Shown here one piece after another: positions 25,850 to 33,667 of a stretch of 64,000 nucleotides of DNA. Location: assembly GCA_963744225.1 (NCBI GenBank), contig CAVUSV010000003.1, positions 372,001 to 436,000 of the forward strand. Reading direction: 5' to 3'. The notes beneath the pieces are model-generated. The model did not search any database. It saw only the letters and a program-made list of their open reading frames with translations, and was not told the origin of the DNA. Within the stretch, counting starts at the first letter, position 1. Every line of letters starts with the position of its first letter. The position numbers and the translations under genes are program-made. Source of the stretch: Bog-473 sp963744225 (lineage in GTDB: Bacteria > Actinomycetota > Acidimicrobiia > Acidimicrobiales > RAAP-2).

Positions 25850-26710
25850 GTGAGCGAGCGGACCGTGTGGCTCCAGCGCAGGGTGATGGCCTACGCACAC
25901 CAGGGCGGCGCATGGGAGTCACCGTCGTCGACCCTCCATGCCGTTGCGCATGCTCTCGAGGCGGGCGTCACCGGTATCGAGCTCGACGTGCACGCGACCG
26001 CCGACGGTGAGCTGGTCGTGTGCCACGACGCCACGGTCGACCGCACCACGGCAGCGCAGGGCACCATTGCCTCCTTCACACTCGCTGAGTTGCGTGCGAT
26101 GGACTTCTCCTACTGGTGGATCCCCGGGGCCGACGTCACGCCGGGCCGGCCGGCCGGCGACTACCCGTTCCGGGGCCGTGCCCCGGCGGACCGGAGCCTG
26201 GGCATCGCCACCCTGCGCGAGGTCCTCGAGGAATTCCCGGAGGTCGTGCTGAACCTCGACATCAAGCAGACGGCGCCGGTGGTCCGCCCCTACGAGGAAG
26301 CGCTCGCCCGGCTGTTGGCGGAATTCGGCCGCACCGACGACGTGATCGTGGCCTCATTCCTCGACCAGGCGACCGACGCCTTCCGCCGGTTCGCACCTTC
26401 GGTCCCTACCTCGGCGGGCACGGCCACGACTGCCGAGGCCTGGCGGGCCGTGCAGGCCGGGGAAGACATGCCGGACATCCCGGCGGTGGCCTACCAGGTG
26501 CCCGAGCGCCAAGGCGATCTCGTCGTGGTGGACGAGCGGTTCGTGACGGCGGCGCATCGCGCCGGCAAGGCCGTGCACGTCTGGACGGTCAACGACGCCG
26601 AGGCGATGGAGCGCCTCGTCGGCCTCGGCGTGGACGGGATCATCTCGGACCTGCCCACCACGCTCTGCGGCGTGCTGGCGGCACAAGGGGTCGCCTGGAA
26701 GGGGAATTGA
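25850..26710 (+). CDS. Glycerophosphodiester phosphodiesterase
   Basis: A 286-residue TIM-barrel GDPD. Catalytic and metal-binding segments are AYAHQGGAWESPSST (in place of the usual HRG...PENT), GIELDVHATADGELVVCHD with the second His, VLNLDIKQ, and the closing VHVWTVNDAEAMERLVGLGVDGIISD. The enzyme hydrolyses deacylated phospholipids to glycerol-3-phosphate and an alcohol. The variant first motif (HQGG, ESPSST) keeps the His and an acidic residue. No secretion signal is seen, so it is probably cytoplasmic. GTG 25850 is preferred over the upstream in-frame start at 25811. Confidence 0.83.
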   Translation: MSERTVWLQRRVMAYAHQGGAWESPSSTLHAVAHALEAGVTGIELDVHATADGELVVCHDATVDRTTAAQGTIASFTLAELRAMDFSYWWIPGADVTPGRPAGDYPFRGRAPADRSLGIATLREVLEEFPEVVLNLDIKQTAPVVRPYEEALARLLAEFGRTDDVIVASFLDQATDAFRRFAPSVPTSAGTATTAEAWRAVQAGEDMPDIPAVAYQVPERQGDLVVVDERFVTAAHRAGKAVHVWTVNDAEAMERLVGLGVDGIISDLPTTLCGVLAAQGVAWKGN

Positions 26711-26725
26711 GGCTGCCGACCGTGC

Positions 26726-26809
26726 TCAGCCGCGGCCGCAGTTCGGCTTCTTGCCGTGGTTGGCCTTCTTCTTCGTCCTGAGTTTGCGCTTGACCGTTCG
26801 CTTTGACAT
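26726..26809 (-). CDS. bL37-like small ribosomal protein (COX24/AURKAIP1 type)
   Basis: A 27-residue, very basic peptide beginning MSKRTVKRK and containing KKKANHGKKPN. The ANHGKKPN core matches the tiny 50S protein bL37 described in mycobacterial ribosomes (about 24 residues). It is below the size normally predicted as a gene. The ATG follows an ordinary spacer, and the gene lies between the convergent GDPD end and the divergent DUF192 start. Identification is by recall of the motif rather than alignment, but the length and composition are a close fit. Confidence 0.78.
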   Translation of the reverse strand: MSKRTVKRKLRTKKKANHGKKPNCGRG

Positions 26810-26861
26810 GAGGCGGAAAGCTTAGACGGTGTCTCAGGGGCTGTCCGGTAGCCTCACTCGC

Positions 26862-27224
26862 ATGCGGTCCGGATGGTTGCTTCGGGACGGCGACGTCGTG
26901 TGCGCACTCGAGATGACTGACTCGACGGCCGAACGCGGCGCCCTCCGGGGCCGCACGGGATGCGACGGCGCACTCCACCTGGAGGGCGCGCGCACCGTGC
27001 ACACCGCGGGCATGAGGTTCCCGGTCGACGTGGCCTTTCTCTCCCCCGATCTCACGGTGGTGCGCGTGGCCCGGCTCAAGCCGTGGCGGCTGGCTCTGGG
27101 CGGGCGGAGGGCCCGCAGCGCCGTCGAGGCCGAGGCGGGCTCACTGGAGCGTTGGGGTGTGCGGGTGGGCGACCAGCTCGAGGTGCGTCACGTGCCGAAC
27201 GGTGCCGCGGGCGACGTGCCTTGA
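26862..27224 (+). CDS. DUF192-family protein
   Basis: A 120-residue single-domain protein of the DUF192 family. The signature TVHTAGMRFPVDVAFLS (about 46-62) and the later VVRVARLKPWRLALGG match the family core. There is no signal peptide, unlike many homologues, so it is probably cytoplasmic. The function of the family is unknown. The stop overlaps the TTG start of rsmI, so the two are co-translated. ATG 26862 is chosen because it leads straight into the domain. Confidence 0.8.
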   Translation: MRSGWLLRDGDVVCALEMTDSTAERGALRGRTGCDGALHLEGARTVHTAGMRFPVDVAFLSPDLTVVRVARLKPWRLALGGRRARSAVEAEAGSLERWGVRVGDQLEVRHVPNGAAGDVP

Positions 27225-28120
27225 GCGTCGAAGGGCGGGGCCGGCTCGTCCTGGTGGCCACGCCGATCGGGAACCTCGGCGACCTCTCTGAACGTGCCCG
27301 TGAGGTGCTGGCGACGGCGGACCTGATCTGTTGCGAGGACACCCGCCGTACCCGGGCCCTGCTCTCGGCCCTCGGCATCACGGCACGCGGAGCGGGCGGC
27401 GACCGCTTGCTCTCGCTCCACGGGCACAACGAGGCGGCCCGGGTCGAACGCGTCGCGGCCGCCGTCGCCGGCGGCGCCACGGTGGCGGTGGTGAGTGACG
27501 CCGGCACGCCGGGTATCTCGGACCCCGGCGCTTGGCTGGCCGCCCGCCTGGCCGAGGCGGGCGAGACGGTGAGCACCGTCCCCGGACCATCGTCGGTGGT
27601 GGGCGCGCTGGTGGTGAGCGGCTTGCCCGCTGACCGCTTCTGTGTGGAAGGTTTCCTGCCTCGCAAGGGGCCCGAGCGCCGCCGCCGCATCAGTGTGCTC
27701 ATGGGAGACGAGCGCACGTCCGTCGTGCTCGAGGCGCCGGGCCGCGTCGCCGCCACGCTGGCCGAGTTGGCCGCGGCTGACCCGGGCCGCCCTGCGGCTG
27801 TCGTGCGGGAGCTGACCAAGCTCCATGAGGAGGTCTGGCGGGGCACGCTGGGCGAGGGAGCCGCAACCTTCGCCAATCGGGAGCTGCGCGGCGAGGTGGT
27901 GCTCGTGATCGGGGGCGCCCCCGCGCCGTTGCCGGCGGGCGACCAGGAGGTCGTGGCCGCCGTGCGCGCCGCCCTGGGCGACGACCCGTCCGCGGGACCG
28001 CGCCAGGCCGCCGACCGAGTGGCCGCGTCTCTCGGGGTGCCGAGACGACGCGCCTACGAGACGGCGCTCCGCCTCCGCGCAGCCGCCGACAGCGAGAAGG
28101 GCACGTCAGGGCCCGCCTGA
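27221..28120 (+). CDS. rsmI: 16S rRNA (cytidine(1402)-2'-O)-methyltransferase
   Basis: A 299-residue SPOUT-unrelated TP-methylase that modifies C1402 in the ribosomal P site. Family blocks in order: VATPIGNLGDLSERA near the start, ICCEDTRRTRALL, LLSLHGHNE, VVSDAGTPGISDPG, VPGPSSVVGALVVSGLP and FLPRKG. The start is a TTG at 27221 overlapping the DUF192 stop; no ATG or GTG fits. The C-terminal 60 residues form a helical domain seen in many RsmI proteins. It is followed after 22 bp by metG, the whole gap being filled by a palindrome. Confidence 0.93.
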   Translation: MSVEGRGRLVLVATPIGNLGDLSERAREVLATADLICCEDTRRTRALLSALGITARGAGGDRLLSLHGHNEAARVERVAAAVAGGATVAVVSDAGTPGISDPGAWLAARLAEAGETVSTVPGPSSVVGALVVSGLPADRFCVEGFLPRKGPERRRRISVLMGDERTSVVLEAPGRVAATLAELAAADPGRPAAVVRELTKLHEEVWRGTLGEGAATFANRELRGEVVLVIGGAPAPLPAGDQEVVAAVRAALGDDPSAGPRQAADRVAASLGVPRRRAYETALRLRAAADSEKGTSGPA

Positions 28121-28123
28121 GCG

Positions 28124-28142
28124 CGCCGGTACGCTACCGGCG
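28124..28142 (+). promoter_or_regulatory. Palindrome with TACGCT -10 immediately before metG
   Basis: CGCCGGTA (28124-28131) and TACCGGCG (28135-28142) form perfect 8-bp arms around CGC and abut the metG start codon. TACGCT (28130-28135) at the centre could be a -10 element 7 nt before the GTG. As RNA it would be a strong hairpin that could attenuate rsmI read-through or hide the metG start. Confidence 0.5.
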
Positions 28143-29693
28143 GTGCCCCCCTACTACCTGACGACACCGATCTATTACGTCAATGACGCACCGCACGTCG
28201 GCACGGCGTACACGACGGTCAACGCGGACGCGTTGGCGCGCTGGCACCGGCTCCTGGGCGACGACGTCTGGTTCATGACCGGCACCGACGAGCACGGCGC
28301 AAAGATCGTCGAGGCGGCCGAGGCCGCCGGGACCACGCCGAAGGAGTGGACGGACCGCACGTCGGACCGCTTCAAGGAGGCCTGGAGGCGGCTGGACATC
28401 TCCTATGACGATTTCATCCGCACGACCGAGCCGCGGCATTACGCCGTGGTGCAGCAGTTCCTCCAACGGATCTACGACAACGGTTTCATTGAGCTGGCGC
28501 CCTATTCGGGCCTCTACTGCATCTCCTGCGAGGACTACTACACCGAGGACCAGCTCGTCGACGGCAACTGCCCGGTGCACGGGCGCCCTGTCGTCGAGAT
28601 GCAGGAGGACAACTACTTCTTCAAGCTGAGCCAGTTTGAGCAGCCGCTCCTCGACTTCTACCAGAGCCACCCCGACTTCGTCCGTCCCGTCTCGAAGCGC
28701 AACGAAGCGCTGGGGTTCATCCGGGGCGGCTTGCGCGACGTCTCCATCACCCGCACGTCCTTCTCCTGGGGCGTACCGGTGCCGTGGGACGCGGCGCACG
28801 TCTTCTACGTGTGGTACGACGCGCTCATCAACTACCTGACGGTGGCCGGGTACGGCAGCGATCCGGAGATGTTCGCGGCCCGCTGGTCGGCGGCGCACCA
28901 TCTGATCGGCAAGGACATCCTGAAGTTCCACTGCGTCTGGTGGCCGGCGATGTGCATGGCCGCCGACATCGCGCCGCCGAAGGAGATCTTCGTGCACGGC
29001 TACCTGCTCATGGGCGGCCAGAAGCTGGGCAAGACGATGATCGCAGCCGGACTGGCCGGGGCCGAGGGCTCCCCGGCGCTCAACGTCACCGACGTGTCGC
29101 CGCTTGCCCTGGCCGACGACTTCGGCGTCGACCCGTTGCGCTACCACCTGCTGCGCGAGGTGCCGCTCGGCGGAGACGGCGACTTCTCCTACGAGGGCAT
29201 CGTGGCGCGCTACAACGCGGACCTGGCCAACAACCTGGGGAACCTGGTGTCACGGGTCACGACCGTGGTGCACTCCAAATGCGAGGGAGTGGGGCCCGCC
29301 TGCGACCCCGACAGCGAGCTCGCGCCCGTGGCCGCCCGGGTCCTCGAAGCGGCCGCCGGAGCGTGGTCGCGCTGGGCGCCGCACGAGGCGCTCGAGGAAA
29401 CCTGGCGGCTCATCGGCTCTGCCAATGCCACGCTCGAAGCAGCAGAGCCCTGGAAGATGGAGCCGGGGCCGGCCGTCGGCGCGGTCCTCGGCGACGCGCT
29501 CGAGGTGCTGCGCATCGTGGCCGTCCTCATCGCCCCTGCCATGCCGTCGACGGCGGCAGAGGTGTGGCGGCGCATCGGCGTTGCCGGGGACCCGGCTGCG
29601 GCGCGGCTCCCCTCCGACGCGGCATGGGGCGGCTATGACGGCGGGGTCGCCGTGGTGAAGGGGGAGCCCCTCTTCCCGCGCCGCAAGGCCTGA
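28143..29693 (+). CDS. metG: Methionine--tRNA ligase
   Basis: A 516-residue class I aminoacyl-tRNA synthetase. The HIGH-type motif is HVGTAY (18-23), followed by WFMTGTDEHG. The connective-peptide domain has a Cys pair in YCISCEDYY and a second pair-like CPVHG, fitting a single zinc knuckle. The KMSKS position reads KLGKT in GGQKLGKTMIAAG, then FGVDPLRYHLLREVPLGGDG. The anticodon-binding helical domain follows; there is no C-terminal tRNA-binding EMAP domain. The length is normal for the short form. GTG 28143 directly follows the palindrome; tatD follows after 1 bp. Confidence 0.93.
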   Translation: MPPYYLTTPIYYVNDAPHVGTAYTTVNADALARWHRLLGDDVWFMTGTDEHGAKIVEAAEAAGTTPKEWTDRTSDRFKEAWRRLDISYDDFIRTTEPRHYAVVQQFLQRIYDNGFIELAPYSGLYCISCEDYYTEDQLVDGNCPVHGRPVVEMQEDNYFFKLSQFEQPLLDFYQSHPDFVRPVSKRNEALGFIRGGLRDVSITRTSFSWGVPVPWDAAHVFYVWYDALINYLTVAGYGSDPEMFAARWSAAHHLIGKDILKFHCVWWPAMCMAADIAPPKEIFVHGYLLMGGQKLGKTMIAAGLAGAEGSPALNVTDVSPLALADDFGVDPLRYHLLREVPLGGDGDFSYEGIVARYNADLANNLGNLVSRVTTVVHSKCEGVGPACDPDSELAPVAARVLEAAAGAWSRWAPHEALEETWRLIGSANATLEAAEPWKMEPGPAVGAVLGDALEVLRIVAVLIAPAMPSTAAEVWRRIGVAGDPAAARLPSDAAWGGYDGGVAVVKGEPLFPRRKA

Positions 29694-29694
29694 C

Positions 29695-30546
29695 GTGGGG
29701 GGCTGGTTCGACTCCCACTGCCACGTGCAGGAGGAGTATCTCGGTGGGGACGACACCCAGTCGGCCGAGGCGGACGGGGCGGCCGAGGCGGCCGAGGCGG
29801 CTGACCTGGCGCCCGTCCTGGCCCGGGCCCATGCCGCCGGCATCGACCGGCTCGTCTGCATCGGGACCGACGCGGAGACGTCTCGCCAGGCGGTGGCGGT
29901 CGCCCGGGCGACGGCTGGGGCCGGGTCGCCGCCGCGGGCATGGGCGTCCGTCGGCCTGCACCCCCACGAAGCACGCCACGGTGTGGAGGAGGTGGCGGGC
30001 CTGCTGGCACGCGAGCTCGACGTCGGCGATGGCGCGGTCGTGGCGGTCGGCGAGTGCGGGTTGGACTATTTCTACGAGCATTCGCCGCGCACCGAACAGC
30101 GCGCTGCGTTCGCGGCGCAGATCGCGTTGGCGCACGCGCACCGTCTGACGTTGGTGATCCACGCCCGCGACGCGTGGGCGGATCTCTTCGACGTTTTGGA
30201 CGCCGAGGGTGTGCCCGATCGCACCGTGCTGCACTGCTTCACGGGAGGACCCGACGAGGTCGACCGCTGCCTGCGGAGCGGCATGTATGTCTCGTTCAGT
30301 GGCATCGTGACGTTCAAGAACGCCACCGACGTGCGCGCGGCGGCGTCGCGTTGCCCGCTCGACCGGCTGCTGGTCGAAACGGACAGTCCCTTTCTCGCGC
30401 CAGTGCCGCATCGCGGTCGTACCAACGAGCCTTCCTACCTGCCGTACGTGGGAGAGGCCATCGCCGCCGTGAAGGGCTGCACCGTCGACGAAATCATGGA
30501 GCGCACGGCAGCCGCGGCAGCCATGGTGTTTTCCACAGGCGGCTAA
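29695..30546 (+). CDS. tatD: TatD-family metal-dependent hydrolase (DNase)
   Basis: A 283-residue TIM-barrel amidohydrolase-type nuclease. Metal-binding segments in order are DSHCH (6-10), GECGLDYF, VIHARDAW, LHCFTGG and VETDSPFLAP. It probably acts in DNA repair or quality control as a 3'-5' exonuclease, as in other bacteria. An Ala/Glu-rich insertion (about residues 18-37) after the first strand is unusual. It starts with GTG 1 bp after metG, so it is in the same operon. Confidence 0.9.
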   Translation: MGGWFDSHCHVQEEYLGGDDTQSAEADGAAEAAEAADLAPVLARAHAAGIDRLVCIGTDAETSRQAVAVARATAGAGSPPRAWASVGLHPHEARHGVEEVAGLLARELDVGDGAVVAVGECGLDYFYEHSPRTEQRAAFAAQIALAHAHRLTLVIHARDAWADLFDVLDAEGVPDRTVLHCFTGGPDEVDRCLRSGMYVSFSGIVTFKNATDVRAAASRCPLDRLLVETDSPFLAPVPHRGRTNEPSYLPYVGEAIAAVKGCTVDEIMERTAAAAAMVFSTGG

Positions 30547-30783
30547 TCCACGCGCTGCTGTGCGTAATACGAGAACCTCGTGACCAGGATGTTTGAGGCT
30601 GAATAAGGGCAAAAGGGGCGTGTGAACAGGAAGTTCATCTAAATATCACGCCGCGCACGGGCTGTGACCTGCGAAAAGAGCGCGCAAAATGCTTCGGCGT
30701 CATTTCGGGTTTGCGTCGCTCGCGAATGGTTATCTAAGTTCTCCAGAAACCTCTCGCCACCCGTATGTCGACGCGGGTGCACT

Positions 30784-31455
30784 GTGTCCCCGGAGAAGGG
30801 TGGAGCCCTGCGGAACCACAGCACTGGGGGGAGGCGCCTGGGCGTCGCCGCTGTCATTTGCGGCGCGTTGTTCGGCGCGCCTCTCCTGTTGTTGCAGAAC
30901 GCGTCCCCGCACGCGTCACGATCAGAAGTAGCGGCGCGCGCGGCGCACCAGACCCACGGGGTCGTGGCGCGTCACGTGTCCAAATTGGACGGGGTGAAGC
31001 TGCCCTCGCACCTCGTCGCGTATCAAGCGCCGACCACGACGACGACGGCGCCACCGGTGACGACAACGACGGCGGCGCCACCGGCGGCGACCTCAACGGC
31101 GGTACGACCGGACCCGACAACAACGACGACCACAGCGCCGCCGCCACCGCCACCGCCACCGACCACGACGACGACGACCGCAGCGCCACCACCGCCACGG
31201 GCGGCGGCGACGAGCCAAGAGGGCGGTCAGGCAACCTGGTACGCGGGTGCCGCGGCTGGAATGTGCGCCAGCCCCACGCTTGCCTTCGGGACGGTGGTCA
31301 CCGTGGTCAACAACGCCACCGGTGCGTCGACGGTCTGCACCGTGGACGACCGCGAGGGGGCCGGCTATCCCAGGGTGGTCGACCTCTCACCTTCGGGGTT
31401 CTCCCAGATCGCCGACCTCAGTCAGGGAGTGGTGGACGTCACAATCTCCTGGTGA
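30784..31455 (+). CDS. Secreted RlpA-like double-psi beta-barrel protein
   Basis: About 223 residues. A basic N-terminus and hydrophobic stretch (GVAAVICGALFGAPLLLL) form a signal peptide. A low-complexity Thr/Pro/Ala linker (about 80-140) follows. The C-terminus is an RlpA-like double-psi barrel: GQATWYAG, FGTVVTVVNNATGASTVC, DDREGAGYPRVVDLSPSGF, with the conserved Asp of the lytic fold. It probably cuts or binds peptidoglycan outside the cell. Position before rsmA/ispE is where many actinobacteria carry rpf resuscitation-factor genes. The start is uncertain: GTG 30784 is used, but the frame is open to 30664. The 237 bp upstream are AT-richer and hold no recognised riboswitch. Confidence 0.7.
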   Translation: MSPEKGGALRNHSTGGRRLGVAAVICGALFGAPLLLLQNASPHASRSEVAARAAHQTHGVVARHVSKLDGVKLPSHLVAYQAPTTTTTAPPVTTTTAAPPAATSTAVRPDPTTTTTTAPPPPPPPPTTTTTTAAPPPPRAAATSQEGGQATWYAGAAAGMCASPTLAFGTVVTVVNNATGASTVCTVDDREGAGYPRVVDLSPSGFSQIADLSQGVVDVTISW

Positions 31456-32273
31456 CTCATTCCGGCGCCGACATCGCCCAGCTGCTGTCGACGCACTCGT
31501 TGCACCCCAGCCGGGCCCTCGGGCAGAACTTCGTCGCTGACCCCAACACAGTCCGGCGCATCGCCCGGCTCTCCGGTGTCGGCGCCGGCTCCCGGGTGCT
31601 CGAGATCGGGGCCGGCCTCGGATCGCTGACGCTGGCGCTGGCCGAAACAGGGGCCACGGTGGTGGCGGTAGAGACCGATCGCCACGTGGTGCCTGTGCTG
31701 CGCTCCGTGGTCGAGCCCGTCGGGGTGGAGGTGGTCGAGGGGGACGCCCTGACCCTCGACCTGGGGGCGCTCCTCGCCGATCGGGGCACCGGCCCCTGGA
31801 ACCTCGTGGCCAACCTGCCCTACAACGTGGCCACACCCCTCGTGCTCAAGACCCTCGTCGAGGTGCCCACGGTGGCCCACCTGCTCGTGATGGTCCAGCG
31901 CGAGGTGGGCGAGCGCATGGCGGCGAGCGCCGGCGAGGATGCCTACGGAGCGGTCTCGGTGCGCATCGCCTACTTCGCCCGGGCCGAGGTGGTCGGGCGC
32001 GTTCCCGCGGCGGTGTTCATCCCGAGGCCCCGGGTCGAGTCGGTCCTGGTCCGCATCGACCGGCTGCCCGCCCCCGCGGTCGACCCGGGTCTCGTCTCCT
32101 ACGAGCGATTGGATGTGGTCGTGCGGGCCGGCTTCGCTCAGCGGCGCAAGATGCTCCGGCGCTCGCTGGCCGGAGTCGTGGAGCCCGCGGCGTTCGAGCG
32201 GGCCGGGGTGCGACCCGACGCCCGGGCCGAAGAGCTCGATGTCGCCGAGTGGGGGAGGCTGGCCGCAACGTGA
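31452..32273 (+). CDS. rsmA: 16S rRNA (adenine(1518)/(1519)-N6)-dimethyltransferase
   Basis: A 273-residue KsgA/RsmA methyltransferase. It begins with the family N-terminus SLHPSRALGQNFVADP, then motif I VLEIGAGLGSLTLALAE (about 44-60), VVAVETDRH and the catalytic NLPYNVATPLVLK. It dimethylates two adenines near the 3' end of 16S rRNA during late 30S assembly. GTG 31452 overlaps the RlpA-like stop, and the stop overlaps the ispE start (GTGA), so all three are coupled. Confidence 0.93.
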   Translation: MTHSGADIAQLLSTHSLHPSRALGQNFVADPNTVRRIARLSGVGAGSRVLEIGAGLGSLTLALAETGATVVAVETDRHVVPVLRSVVEPVGVEVVEGDALTLDLGALLADRGTGPWNLVANLPYNVATPLVLKTLVEVPTVAHLLVMVQREVGERMAASAGEDAYGAVSVRIAYFARAEVVGRVPAAVFIPRPRVESVLVRIDRLPAPAVDPGLVSYERLDVVVRAGFAQRRKMLRRSLAGVVEPAAFERAGVRPDARAEELDVAEWGRLAAT

Positions 32274-33049
32274 CCACCATGAGCACCGTGCTGGCCCCGG
32301 CCAAACTGACCGTGACGCTGCAGATCACCGGGGTCCGCTCCGACGGCTATCACGAGCTCAACGCTGAGATGGTCACACTGAGCCTGGCCGACGAGCTGCT
32401 GTTCGACGAGAGAGGCTCGGGCCTCGACGTCACCGCCGACCCGGCGGTGCGGGCGCTCGATCTGCCGGGAGCGGGCCACAACCTGATCGGCCGCGCGCTC
32501 GAGGCGTGTGGTCGCGATGCGGCGGTCCGCCTCACGAAGCGGATCCCCCTGGGCGGCGGCCTGGGAGGCGGTTCGGCAGACGCGGCGGCCGTGCTGCGCT
32601 GGGCCGGGTGTGCCGATCTGGCCGTGGCGGCGCGCCTCGGGGCCGACGTGCCCTTCTGTCTGGGCGGCGGCCGAGCCCGGGTGGAGGGGGTGGGAGAGCG
32701 GGTCACCCCGCTCCCCTTCGAGGCCCGCGACTACCTGCTTCTCTGTCCGCCCTTCGGCGTGGACACCACCCGGGTCTACGAGGCCTGGGACCAGGACCCC
32801 GCGAACGAGGCGCCCAACGCCCTGACCGCGGCCGCAGTGGCGGTCGAGCCTCGTCTGGCCCGCTGGCGCGACGCCCTGGGGGACCTGGCTGGCGCCGAGC
32901 CCGCACTGGCCGGCAGCGGATCGACCTGGTTCCTGGAGGGAGGGCCGGCCGAGGCCGGGACTGCAGTGCAGCCCGAACTGCGCCTGGGGGCTGAGACGGC
33001 CCGTTTAGTGCGGGCCCACACGGTGCCGGCGGGTTGGCAGGGGGACTGA
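32270..33049 (+). CDS. ispE: 4-diphosphocytidyl-2-C-methyl-D-erythritol kinase
   Basis: A 259-residue GHMP kinase of the MEP isoprenoid pathway. It has APAKLTVTLQITGVRSDGYH at the N-terminus (substrate-binding Lys), the ATP loop IPLGGGLGGGSADAAAVL (about 97-114) and a late AGSGSTWF. GTG 32270 is used for the overlap with the rsmA stop; ATG 32279 is three codons later. It is slightly shorter than the common 280-300 residues because the C-terminal part is compact. The MEP pathway is the usual isoprenoid route in actinobacteria. Confidence 0.9.
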   Translation: MTTMSTVLAPAKLTVTLQITGVRSDGYHELNAEMVTLSLADELLFDERGSGLDVTADPAVRALDLPGAGHNLIGRALEACGRDAAVRLTKRIPLGGGLGGGSADAAAVLRWAGCADLAVAARLGADVPFCLGGGRARVEGVGERVTPLPFEARDYLLLCPPFGVDTTRVYEAWDQDPANEAPNALTAAAVAVEPRLARWRDALGDLAGAEPALAGSGSTWFLEGGPAEAGTAVQPELRLGAETARLVRAHTVPAGWQGD

Positions 33050-33081
33050 GAGGGGACCGGGCGCCTCAGAAGGCGGGAGAG

Positions 33082-33180
33082 CTACTTACCGGCACGCCGC
33101 TGCCAGCGGGTGGCCTTCAGCATCTTCTTGTGCTTTTTCTTGCGCATCCGCTTGCGACGCTTTTTGATCAGTGATCCCAT
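33082..33180 (-). CDS. bS22-like small ribosomal protein (COX24/AURKAIP1 type)
   Basis: A 32-residue, strongly basic peptide: MGSLIKKRRKRMRKKKHKK then a short tail ending RRAGK. The MGS-x-IKKRRKRM start and KKKH core match the actinobacterial 30S protein bS22, a short peptide found at the small subunit in mycobacterial ribosome structures. It is well under normal gene-calling size. Convergent with ispE (32 bp) and divergent from the VOC gene. Together with the 26726-26809 peptide it supports an actinobacterial host. Confidence 0.85.
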   Translation of the reverse strand: MGSLIKKRRKRMRKKKHKKMLKATRWQRRAGK

Positions 33181-33247
33181 GTCGTGCGGCAGGCTAGCGG
33201 TCTGAAAGGCCGACTGCCAGGTCGCCCGGCGGCGCGAGGAGGCAGCA

Positions 33248-33616
33248 ATGGACTTCGAGATCGTCCGGCTCGACCATGTGCAACTGGCCATGCCGCCGCA
33301 GGGTGAGGAGCCCGCCGAGGCGTTCTACGCAGGGCTGCTGGGGTTCGAGCGCGTCCCCAAGCCCGAGCCCCTGGCGGCCCGGGGCGGCTGCTGGTTCGTG
33401 CGGGGAGCCACGGCGGTCCATCTCGGTGTGGAGAAGGACTTCCGCCCCGCTCGCAAAGCGCACCCGGCCTTCGCCGTGCGCGGCCTGCCCGCCCTCACGG
33501 CGGCCCTGGAGGCGGCCGGGACGGAAGTCCGCCCGAACCCCGAGCGGGAGCCAGGAAAGGGCGCCTACGTCGACGATCCGTTTGGAAACCGAATTGAGCT
33601 CATCGCCGCTGACTGA
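33248..33616 (+). CDS. VOC-family (glyoxalase-like) protein
   Basis: A 122-residue vicinal-oxygen-chelate domain protein: LDHVQLAMP at the start with the first metal-ligand His, EAFYAGLLGFERVPKP, then VHLGVEKDF and the closing YVDDPFGNRIELI with the conserved Glu. This is a single VOC module that probably dimerises. It may be a lyase, dioxygenase or resistance protein; the substrate is unknown. The ATG follows GAGGAGG by 5 nt, one of the best ribosome-binding sites of the window. Confidence 0.85.
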   Translation: MDFEIVRLDHVQLAMPPQGEEPAEAFYAGLLGFERVPKPEPLAARGGCWFVRGATAVHLGVEKDFRPARKAHPAFAVRGLPALTAALEAAGTEVRPNPEREPGKGAYVDDPFGNRIELIAAD

Positions 33617-33667
33617 GGCAGGCCGGGAGAGGGGGGCGGCGGACTCGTGAAGAATCTGGGGCAGGCG

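Noticed and set aside
30547..30783. Possible c-di-AMP (ydaO-type) riboswitch before the RlpA-like gene
   Set aside because: The location is suggestive because rpf-type genes often have one, but I could not find the conserved GGGGTGAATC-like or paired GGAACC elements.
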